This document shows positions 24,801-36,800 of a stretch of DNA of 64,000 nt, one piece after another. The first letter of the stretch is position 1. Each line of letters begins with the position of its first letter. A program made the position numbers and the translations under genes. The DNA is from Dipteris shenzhenensis (lineage: Eukaryota; Polypodiophyta; Polypodiopsida; Gleicheniales), in NCBI GenBank assembly GCA_047967505.1, contig CM106541.1, one strand, 5' to 3'. Under the pieces are notes generated by a model. It was not told the DNA's origin. It did no database searches and saw only the letters and a list, made by a program, of their open reading frames with translations.

Positions 24801-27800
24801 GATTCTGAATCTGTGTCTGATTTGTGGTCTCGTACCGATTTTTCAAGACCGTCCAGGCCTCCTCCGCTGTGGTGACATGTTGAATTAATGCCATGACAGA
24901 GTCACTTACACCGCAAACAATAGAACATAGCACATCTGCATTTCTTCTTGTCCACGCAAGAATCTCATCCGTAGTTGGTACTATCTGTTTTCCTACATTG
25001 GTTGGATCCGGCCTCGCAACCGGCTTCACATCCACCCCAGTAGCAGTGTCCCAAAGCTCGTATGCGCTTAGGATGGTCTTCATCTTAAACTTCGATAGTG
25101 GTTAGCTAGAGCTGTCCAACTTTCCACTTTCACCGAACGATGGGATTCTCAGTCTTGCGGGTTGGGCCATCTCTCACAATTTGCTCACAAACAAAAACAC
25201 ACTACCAAATCTTCTTGCTAGAGTCCCAGCTCTAATACCATGTAAGAAAACAATACAACTTCTGTGCTCAACAGATAATAGGATCTCGTATGCAAGAGAG
25301 AAAAACAGATAGTATGGAGAATCAAAAATTTGATTACTGTAAAACTGATACAATATATGGCGCTGCCTCCTAGCCGTGTGCTCTTGTGAAAGAAGCTTTG
25401 ATGGCATGCTGGAAACAGTAGAGAACGGAGGTTGGATGCTAAGGAAATAGGGTTACTGTAGCCAGTGATGAAATGGGCTTCACGGGCTCGTTCTTATATA
25501 GCCACCAGTCGTAGTCGGTTAAACCCAATCGGGTGACCGACCCAGTCCGCCCAAAACGGCCGACTGGGGGTCGGTCTCGAAATAGGCCACCGACCACACG
25601 ATAGAACCGGTGCACAAAATAGAGCAACTAACCTACAGACTCCATTCGGCCCAGAGCCATCCAGGATCATCTGAGGCTCCAAATAGACCCCACAACCCAA
25701 GAGGGGGGCTGCCCCAGGAAATGCTCCATCTACCCTCAGTGCGGTCAGTCATGGGATGCCTTCCCCCACTTGCATGTAGCCTAGTTAGCAGTGTACCAAC
25801 TCCGTCCAGCCATTAGGCCTCACATGGCCCCCATCTCATGTCCAAACCAGGACCTACCGGATAACCGAGCTACTCAAATGCCTTCTCCTCATATGGGGGG
25901 CTTACAAGTACAGTTAGCTGGTTCCCACATAGTTACATGAGAGTGGAGCATTGATATCTACAATCAATACCTCCCCTAGGGTTTTTCATAGCTACTCTCA
26001 AGTGGTCAAGACCACCAGGAACCTTGCTTGCCACAATAGAGTCGCAATGTTTGTCCTCCTTCGGCTCTTGCCCTTGGAGGCCTGCAAGAAGCTGATTGAA
26101 GTGCTGTCTAGAGGCGTTGAGGGGTTGTAGAATGAGTCGTTGGATTTGGTACAGTTAATGGTTGAAGGTTCTTTGATGACCGTAGATTGGAAGCTACTCA
26201 AGAGGGTTGCTGAAGATGCCAAGACTCCTAGGCTTCAGCCCAAGAAGTTCTCACAAGAACTCAAATCTTTCTCACAAGAGCTCCAATCCGAGTTAAAGCA
26301 CTTATTTTTCAAGCATGCCAACGTCTTAGGCACACAAGTTGCAGCTAACATCCAGAAGCACACACCTCTCGGAAGAAACGAGTCCTAGGCTCTCTGCAAG
26401 GGACTCTGGCCAGAGAATATTTCAGGCAATGCTTAGGGATGAAAGACTCAAAGAAGTTTGTAGGAGCGCTATTCGATGCTCTTACAAGGCAGGAAGGAGC
26501 ATCAGCATGGATGAACTCTACGAGTACTGGAAGCAGTTGATGAACCAGGATTTTGATTCACATTTGGAACTTTTTTTTCTTTTTTAACATGGTCAACAAG
26601 AATGGAGATGGACACATTTCTGAGGAGCGAATATGTGAAGCGTAATTGAAACTAATTGAAGGAACTAGAGAAACCTTTCTCTCTCAAATTGAAGATGTGA
26701 ACATGAGCAAGACCTAAGCTCTCTCATATTGAAGATGAACATGAGCAAGACCTAAGCTCTCTCAAATTGAAGATGAACATGAGCAAGACCTAAGCTCTGA
26801 TACCATAAGAAAACATGTGTGCCTCACGATCGATGGAGCGCTCTAAGGTGGATGGAACCTATGTGGAGACATGATGAAGAGAATGCTCATGACATGTATC
26901 TCAAGTCAATTAGGTTCCAAGATAGATTGGCTTGGACTCAAAAACAAAATCTTGAGTGAGTGTGCATTTCTCTCTTGTACTCAACAATACATGATAGGCC
27001 TCTTATATAGAGAGTGCCCTTTGAATAGTCAGCACATGTAGGATCCTCTATTCCACATCTCTCCTTGTGGATATCCTCAATCCACATCTCCACATCATGT
27101 AGTCCACATCTTAGGGTGGCTACTTTAATACATTCCTTATCACATACCTTTGCCCTTTAATCTATGTGCTCATGGCACCACAACTCTCAACACCTCCCCT
27201 TGGTGCCATGATCCTTTGGCTACTGCAAGGTGGTCAGATGTGAGTTACATTCCATCACCTCCCCTTAGTGCATGCATTGCTACTTAAGGTGGTCAAGTGT
27301 GGCTTTGACATGTCAATTTTAAGAAAACCATACGTCTGTGCTCAACAGATAACAGGATCTCGTACGCAAGAGAGAAAAACAGATAGTATGGAGAATCAAA
27401 AATTTGATTACTATAAAACTGATACAATAGATGGTGCTGCCTCCCAGCCGTGCGCTCTTGTGAAAGAAGCTTCGATGGTGTGTTGGAAATAGTAGAGGAC
27501 GGAGGCTGGATGCTAACGAAATAGGGTTGCTGTAGCCAATGATGAAATGGGCTTCACGGGCTCGCTCTTATATAACCACCAGTCATAGTTGGTTAGACCC
27601 AATTGGGTGACCGACCCAATCCGCCCAAAATGGCTGACTGGGGGTCAGTCCCGAAATAGGCCACCGACCACATGATAGAACCGGTGCGCAAAATAGAGCA
27701 ACTTACCTATGGTGTCTGTTCGGCCCAGAGCCATTCGAGATCATCTGAGGCTCCAAACAAGCCCCGCAACCCGAGAGTGGACTGCCCTGAGAAATGCTCC

Positions 27801-30800
27801 ATCTACCCTCAGTGCGGTCAGTCATGGGATGCCTTCCCGCACTTGCATGTAGCCTAGTTGGCAGTGTACCAACTCCGTCCAGCCATCAGGCCACACATGG
27901 CCCCCATCTCGTGTCCAAACCAGGACCTACTGGATAACCGTGCTACTCAAATGCCTTCTCCTCATATGGGGGGCTTACAAGTAGAATTAGTTGGTTCCCG
28001 TGTAGTTACATGAGAGTGGAGCATTGATATCTAACACCCCCCCTCAATGTCCACTCGCAAGTGAACTTACTTTTTCGGGCCAATGCCAAGTCGATGAAGA
28101 TGCCTCTCCAGCAAGTCTCTTCCAAGAGCCTTCGTGAAGATATCCGCAGCATCCTCTATAGTCGAACAGTACACCAAGTTGACCTCTCCATCCATGATGA
28201 GCTCACGTACAAAGTGATGTTGAATCTCAATGTGTTTTGTGCGAGCGTGGAACACAAGGTTCTTTGCAATCACCATGCAACTCCGATTGTCACATGATAA
28301 CTGCGTAGGCTTGTTCTACACTGGACCCATGTCCCCTAAAATCCTCCTCAACCACACTGCCTCACAAGAAGCAAAGCATGCTAATTTGTACTCAGCCTCG
28401 ATAGAAGAAAGACAATTGTGGGTTGCTTCTTGCTAGCCCATGACACAGCTCTAGATCCAAGTGAGAAACAGTAACCTGTCACTGATCTCCTACTGTCCAT
28501 GCATCCTGCCCAATCCGAGTCACAGAATCTGGTCAAGATGTTGCCCTTGGTGTAGGTGATGCCATAATCAAGTGTGCCTTTGATGTATTTCAGCACTCGC
28601 ATCCCTGCCCTCCAATGGTTCTCCCGGGACTTATTGCAAAACCTACTTAGTACACTAGTCGCAAAGCTAATGTCCGGCCGCGTGTTGCACAAGTAAATCA
28701 AACTACCCACAAGCCTTCTGTACTTCGCTTCATCCACCAGTGGTGATGAATCCTCGTTTGATAGCTTCACGTCAACCTCCATAGGGGTACCAACTGTCTT
28801 GCACTCAACCATGCCAAATGCCTTCAGTATCTCCCCAGCATACTTCAGTTGTGAGATGAAGATCTGTTTTGGCTCTTGCCAAACTTCAATCCCTAAACAG
28901 AAATGCATCAGTTCAAGGTCTGTCATTTCAAACTCTCTTCCTAGCAAATGCTTTGTCTGCGAGATCTTCTCTTCATGGTTCACTGTTATGACAACGTCGT
29001 CTACATAAAGGACCACGATCATACACTTGCCTCCTTCTCTGAAGATATACAAATTTGCATCAGCAGATGGGCTCCTCCTGAACCCGTTTAGCAGAAAGTA
29101 GGCATCAATTCGCTGGTACCATGCTCGTGGGGCTTGTTTCAGCCCGTAAAGTGCCTTCTTTAGTTTATAGACTTTACCTTTTGAACCGGGGATCTCAAAA
29201 CCTGGTGGTTGTTCCACATATACCTCCTCCTTGAGATCTCCATTTAGAAAGGCAAATTTTACATCCATCTGAAACACAGGCCAACTTCCCTGGGCAGCTA
29301 AAGCCAAAATACTGCGAATTGTGGTTAGTCGAGCTGTGGGAGCAAAAGTATCTTGATAATCAAAACAATGTACCTGTGCAAATCCTTTTGCCACGAGCCC
29401 AGCCTTGTACTTATCCAACATGCCGTCGGACTTGTACTTGGTCTTGTACACCCACTTGGTGCCGATTACCTTGCGTTTCGGTGGACGATCCACAAGGTCC
29501 CAAGTGTTGTTCTTCATTATGGAGCTATACTCCGACTGCATAGCCTCCATCCACCTATCATCACCTTGTGCCTCTTCAAGACACTTGGGTTCATCAGCAC
29601 AGATCACCTCTGTCATCAAAGCGTAGTTGACCAAGTGTTCCTACGCCCTTCTTTGCTCCTCTAATCTCTTGGACCGGCGGTGTTCGGATGGTTCCTCCTC
29701 AATGGCTGGAGGTTCTCTGCCGTCCAAAAGCTGCTTTACCCACTTCGGGAATGGCCATTGCCATTGTGGTTCTGTAGGCTCTTCTTCCTCTTCTTTATCT
29801 TGAATCCTCCCAAGCACCGTTGGGGGAGTTCGGTCTACTGTTGGTGGTTGTACTGGATGGATATCCTAGTCCTCGTTGTCTGGGAAGGAAGCATCCTCCT
29901 CCAATTGATGCGGCTATTCTGAGAAGACCACATCGCGACTTACTATTACCTTCTTGGTAACAGGGTTATAGAGACGGTAACCCTTCGCCTCTTCACTGTA
30001 GCCCAAGAAAATACACTTCCGGCTCTTCGGTTCCCATTTGGTCCTATTAGCATCAGGGACATGCACAAAACAGTCACATCCAAAAACTCTGAAATGTGCA
30101 GCTGAAGGTTTCTTACCAGAAAAGGCCTACAGTGGAGTCATCCCGTTCACAGCCTTTGTGTAGCTACGATTCAAAATGTAAACTGCTGTGTTACATGCTT
30201 TAGCCTAGAAAGTCTTTGGCAAAGCTTTCCCTTTCATCATACTCCTGCCCATTTCGCAGATGACATGCATCTTGCGTTCTGCTACTCCATTTTGCCGTGA
30301 GGTATGTGGCGGGGGTTTTCGCCTCTTGATCTTGTGACTTTTGCAGTAACTTTTGAATTCACTTGATGTGAACTCTCCACCTCTGTCTGATCTCAACTTC
30401 TTCACCTTCCTCCCCGATTCTTTCTCGACCATTACATGCCATTCTTTGAACTTACTAAAAGCCTCATCTTTAGTCTTCAAGAAGTATATCCATATCCTTC
30501 TACTGTAGTCGTCGATCAGCGTCATGAAGTAGTAGGAGCCACCCAAAGCTTCTGTCTCCATCTTTCTGCAGAGGTCCGTGTGAACGAGCTCTAGAGGAGT
30601 CTTTGCCCTACTGGCCTCTTTAGGAAAGGGCTACCGATGCTGCTTGCCCATCATGCAAGATTCACATATATCGGGCAGATCTGGAATTTCTAGTAGGTCT
30701 GCAATCATTCCACTTTTATGCATCTCCTTTAAAGAACTAAGGTTTAGATGACCAAACCTCTCATGCCACAGCTTAGTGTTCTTCACATCGGCTCGAGCAC

Positions 30801-33800
30801 TGAAAGTTGAGAGTTCGTAGATGTTGTTGCGCCGTGTACCTTTACCAATGACCTTCCCTTGAAGATCCAAAATCTGTACGCCATTCTTATCGAATTGAAC
30901 TTTGAGGTCCCGATTCGTGATTGCAGAAATGGACAACAAGTTCCTCTTAATATCTAGCACATAAAGAACATCGGACAACTATTTTACAACTCCCTCTGGC
31001 TTGAGAGCAATTGTACCTTTTTCTTTTGCTTGACATTTTCCATCATTGCCGACTGCTACCAGGATGTCATTCCCTACCGGCTGTAGAGAGGTATACCAAT
31101 CCTTCTGACTGGTCATGTGGCGTGATGCACCACTATCAATAATCCAAGGTTCATCTTCGGGTACATGAAGTGCCTCCGTGCAAATCTCCTCAATTGCTAC
31201 GAACAGCTCTACTGGTACTGCTTGTGCATTGTTGGTGGACTCTTTCTTTACTCCGTTCTTCTCATCTGCAATCTTCTTTCGGCACTCATTCTACTTGTGC
31301 TCTGCCTTGTTGCAATAGAAGCACTTAATCTTCTTCTTTCTGTTTTTATCATTAGAAGAAGATGGGTTACTAGAGTCCTTACCCTTACCTTTCTTTGATC
31401 TAGTGTAGAAAGCCGAATCTTCTCCAGTCCTCGTCTTTTGACGCATCTCCTCCTCCAGAAGCATTGTGCTGAAATCCTCAAAGTTGAGGGGCGGATTTCT
31501 GTTCTGCGTATTTAGCGTTGTAACAAGACCATCGTACTTTGGTGGGAGAATCCGTATGCACCTTCATGCTAGATTCTTGCTAGTGATGGTGATGCCAATC
31601 GTAGTCATCTGATCGCGTAGATTCTTCACCGTAGTTATGAACTTTTTTGCCGCTTCAGAATCAGACAGTTTCTCGTTCGCGAGTTGAGTCTAGATTCTGA
31701 ATCTGTGTCTGATTTGTGGTCTCGTACCGATTTTTCAAGACCGTCCATGCCTCCTCCGCTGTGGTGACATGTTGAATTAACGCCATGACAGAGTCACTTA
31801 CACCGCAGACAATAGAACACAGCACATCTGCATTTCTTCTTGTCCATGCAAGAATCTCATCCGTAGTTGGTACTATCTGTTGTCCTACATTCGCTGGATC
31901 TGGCCTCGCAACCGGCTTCACATCCACCCCAGTAGCAGTGTCCCAAAGCTCGTATGCGCTTAGGATATGGTCTTCATCTTAAACTTCGAGAGTGGTTAGC
32001 TAGAGCTGTCCAACTTTCCACTTTCGCCGAACGGTGGGATTCTCAGTCTTGCGGGTTGGGCCATCTCTCACAATTTGCTCGCAAACAAAAACACACTACC
32101 AAATCTTCTTGCTAGAGTCCAAGCTCTGATACCATGTAAGAAAACAATACAACGTCTGTGCTCAACAGATAATAGGATCTCGTATGCAAGAGAGAAAAAT
32201 AGATAGTATGGAGAATCAAAAATTTGACTACTGTAAAACTGATACAATAGATGGGACTGCCTCCTAGTCATGTGCTCTTGTGAAAGAAGCTTTGATGGCG
32301 TGCTGGAAACAGTAGAGAACAGAGGCTGGATGATAAGGAAATAGGGTTACTGTAGCCAGTGATGAAATGGGCTTCACGGGCTCGTTCTTATATAGCCACC
32401 AGTCGTAGTCGGTTAAACCCAATTGGGTGACCGACCCAGTCCGCCCAAAACGGCCGACTGGGGGTCGGTCCCGAAATAGGCCACCGACCACACGATAGAA
32501 CCAGTGCACAAAATAGAGCAACTAACCTACAGACTCCATTCAGCCCAGAGCCATCCAGGATCATCTGAGACTCCAAATAGACCCCACAACCCAAGAGGGG
32601 GGCTACCCGAGGAAATGCTCCATCTACCCTCAGTGCGGTCAGTCATGGGATGCCTTCCCGCACTTGCATGTAGCCTAGTTAGCAGTGTACCAACTCCGTC
32701 CAGCCATTAGGCCTCACATGGCCCCCATCTCGTGTCCAAACCAGGACCTACTAGATAACCGAGCTACTCAAATGCCTTCTCCTCATATGGGGGGCTTACA
32801 AGTAGAGTTAGCTGGTTCCCACATAGTTACATGAGAGTGGAGCATTGATATCTACAATCAATACCTCCCCTGGGTGCTTTCATAGCTACTCTCAAGTGGT
32901 CAAGGCCGCCAAGAACCTTGCTTGCCACAGTAGAGTCGCAATGTCTGTCCTCCTTCAGCTCTTGCCCTTGGAGGCCTGCAAGAAGCTGATCAAAGAGCTG
33001 TCTAGAGGCGTTGAGGGGTTGTAGAATGAGTCGTTGGAGTTGGTACAGTTCATGGTTGAAGGTTCTTTGATGACCGTAGATTGGAAGCTACTCAATAGGG
33101 TTGCTGAAGATGCCAAGACTCCTAGGCTTCAGCCCAAGAAGTTCTCGCAAGAACTCAAATCTTTCTCACAAGAGCTCCAAGCACTTATTTTTCAAGCATG
33201 CTTGGATCGTCAACGCCTTAGGCACACAAGTTGCAGCTAACATCTAGAAGCACACACCTCTCGGAAGAAACGAGTCCTAGGCTCTCCGCAAGGGACTCTG
33301 GCCAGAGAATATTTCAAGCAATGCTTAGGGACGAAAGACTCAAAGAAGTTTGTAGGAGCGCTATTCGATGCTCTTACAAGGCAGGAAGGAGCATCAGCAT
33401 AAATGAACTCTACGAGTACTGGAAGCAGTTGATGAACCAGGATTTTGATTCACATTTGGAGCTTTTTTTTCTTTTTTAACATGGTCAACAAGAATGGAGA
33501 TGGACACATTTCTGAGGAGCAAATATGTGAAGCGTTATTGAAACTAGTTGAAGGAACTAGAGAAACCTTTCTCTCTCAAATTGAAGATGTGAACATGAGC
33601 AAGACCTAAGCTATCTCATATTAAAGATGAACATGAGCAAGACCTAAGCTCTCTCAAATTGAAGATGAACATGAGCAAGACCTAAGCTCTGATACCATAA
33701 GAAAACATGTGTGCCTCAGGATCGATGGAGCGCTCTAAGGTGGATGGAACCTATGAGGAGACATGATGAAGAGAATGCTCATGACATGTATCTCAAGTCA

Positions 33801-36800
33801 ATTAGGTTCCAAGATAGATTAGCTTCAACTCATAAAAAGAATCTTGAGTGAGTGTGCATTTCTCTCTTGTACTCAACAATACATGATAGGCCTCTTATAT
33901 AGAGAGTGCCCTTCGAATAGTCAACACATGTAGGATCCTCTCATCCACATCTCTCCTTGTGGATATCCTCAATCCACATCTCCACATCATGTAGTCCACA
34001 TCTTAGGGTGGCTACTTCAATACATTCCTTATCACATACCTTTGTCCTTTAATCTATGTGCTCAAGGAACCACAACTCTCAACAGGACTGAATGTCATCA
34101 TTTGCAATGACGAAACCAAGATATTTCAATCTTGCTTGTGCCCATTTGCATCTGATTCAGTTTGAGGTTGAACTTTTGAAAGTGCTAAAGGTCCTGTAAA
34201 ATCACTTCCTTGTGGTCTTCCCATGAAGCCTAATGAATCAGCACGTCATTTAAATAGACTAACACTTCCTTGCATTATCAAATCTTGCAATATGAAATTC
34301 ATGACGCGTTGAAACATTCCAGAAGTGTTATTTAGCCCAAACGGCATAACATTAAATTGATAGAGTCCAAATGGCATTCAAAAAGAGGTTTTGGGTCGGT
34401 CCTTGAGTTTGACTAGAATCTGCTAGTACCAAGCTTTAAGATCTAGCATGGTAAAGAAATTTAATTATGCCAAGGAATCCAGGATGTCATTAATTCGGGG
34501 CAATGGGTGCTCATCTCTTATTGTGACCTTCTTCAGAGGTCAATAGTCAATGCAAAATAGGTGTGGCTCACAAGCCCACAATCTGTTGGAGTGCCAAATG
34601 ATGTTCCATAGCATTTCTTCGACATGCTTTCTTAAAACTTGTATTTCCTTGATTGTTTATCGGCGTTGGGCCATTGATACCGGATGAGAGCTCCCTATAG
34701 GATTTTTGTGAAATAATTTTGCCGACATAGTAGTTAGATGCAGGCCTGCAAATACATCATGAAACTTGGAGACAATTTGCTTGATTTCTGCATGGTGATA
34801 CATTTCTTCATGAATAGTAGATGAAATAATATGGGAATATTGCATCCGAGAATACAACCATGGAATATGAACTCCATGTTTCAAATGTAATCGTTTTCTC
34901 TTAAAATCAATAATTGCTTCTTGGTTTAGGAGCCAATCACATCCTAATGTCACAGGTGAAATTCGATGTAAGAGGACAGTCTTTGGAACAAAAAAATATG
35001 AATCGCCCATTTGAATTTTGAGAGTAGCACCCATAGACGAGTCTATGTTGCTCAGATTATCACCAAACATGATCTGGCTAGAAAGAGAATAAAGTGGAAT
35101 TTGATGATCAAGAAGAAAAGAGTGATGAGATGTGACCAGAGAACTTATTGAGTCGACAAGTAGCATTAGGGGCTTATTATTTAACAATGTTTCCATGACA
35201 AATGCAATCGGATGAGAATGTCAATTTTTTGAAGTCAGTACCTCCTTCACAACTTCAAAGGATCTTTTCCCGAGACCCATGAATCAGAATTGATTGTAGG
35301 AATGTCCATGATCTAAGCACTTTGCGTGTGTTGGGGGAAATGGCAATACTTATGTACATGGCCGTATCTATTATAGTTGAAACATCTTGACCTCCCATTA
35401 GAATTGCGAGATCAGATAGTCGATCTTTATTTATTGTCATCTACGACTTGTATGGTATACGGTGGAAATTTTGTGCATTTGGACATGATCGATGTCCATT
35501 GGCATAGGCATTGATGGAATTGGTAGCAAAGGGGGAAGATGTAGAACCTTTGACTCGATCTTAGACTTTGAAAACTTAATTCTTTGCACTACCAGAAGTG
35601 CCTCGTTAAGTGTTTTCGGACCCTAATCTTGGGTATGTTGAGCAACCACAGAGTCGATCCTCGGCCACAAGAAGAATAGCTTTAAATAATCGATCATATT
35701 TGGGTTGATTCTTATCAAAAGGTGTGTCAATTTCTCCATGATTATAAGATCAACTTCATAGTCAACTGTTTGTGACTTTGCAACTTTGTTAAAACATCTT
35801 TTAGAGTGTCTTTGGACGAACCTTAGCATCATGTCCAGATTGAGTTGTTTGATTTGCAGTGAGGTGAGCCGTGACGTTTGCCATGTGCATGTTTGATTGT
35901 ACAAGCTCAAACAAGAGTGTAGCCAACACTTCTAGTGTCACATTCATAGTTTGAGAAGGGAAGGCTTGCTCAGTATTTTCAAACTCCTTGACTTGATAGC
36001 CACGCCTCCACCAAACACGTAATGATTGTATGGAGCAACAAAATAGCATAGAGACTACAGGAAAGTATGCAATAGAGAAATATAGAATACAAGATGATGG
36101 AGCAAGAATAAGTGTTGGGAGGGAAAAAGGGCCAAGTCAAAAACCTGCCTTTCATCAGATTCAGGAGAGCTTTATGCCCGAATTGCAAAGGCTATGAACA
36201 TGCACCTTGTATTTCAATTCATAAGATAAACTCTCTTGGGTCCCTTGGTCTTGTTGCATGGGGTTTCCTCATTCTTTTCTCATTATTAGAAAAGATTGAG
36301 ACTTTTCCCCAATTTTGACCAAAGCACAGACTGATAACGCTCTTTATTTTTTTCTTTTTGTAAATTTCTAAAATAGCATTTTTTAAATTCAAAATCCATG
36401 TATTCTAATTTGATTAGAATACAAATACTAATATCTTGGCATATCTAAAGTTCTACACACTTCCAAAGTGCATTGATTGTGATCTTTATGACATTTCAAT
36501 TTTTTTGTGATAAGCATTGTTTGGTGTGATGACTTATTTATGAAGTTTCCTCAAACTTAATTTTGTAGCTTTTGAGTATCTTCATATAATTAGCACACCC
36601 ACCCACCCTGCGGGGGTCAATATGTATAAACCCTCTATATCACGTATGTTCGAGGCATATTTATAAAAGCCCTTATCTGTAACAATTTCTTGATAAAATG
36701 TATCCTTTTTCATTATAAATCTGTAATTATTTTTTAAATTTACTTTAAATACTCCATTATGTAAATTACTTTTTATTAAATTTAGGAATTAAAAATAACC

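Larger units (their letters stand above)
19925..34084 (-). mobile_element. family A LTR array nested in gypsy-1 (LTR-internal-LTR-internal-LTR)
   Basis: Three family A LTRs lie at 19925-20311, 26806-27191 and 33700-34084. They are separated by two internal regions with a period of about 6.88-6.89 kb. Primer sites (GCTCTGATACCA) abut the second and third LTRs at 26794 and 33688. Purine tracts (AAGGGGAGG on the - strand) follow the first and second. Both internal regions carry copia-2 at the same site and the same captured EF-hand fragment, so one unit was duplicated after copia-2 had inserted. The gypsy-1 reading frame resumes across the whole array. The flanks GGCCT and GGACT resemble a decayed 5-bp target duplication. 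Confidence 0.85.

Noticed and set aside
19925-33699. The tandem copia-2 units as one locus assembled twice
   Set aside because: The units differ by many substitutions, a 12-base deletion and private stops, which an assembly artefact would not produce. Haplotype mixing remains possible but unlikely.
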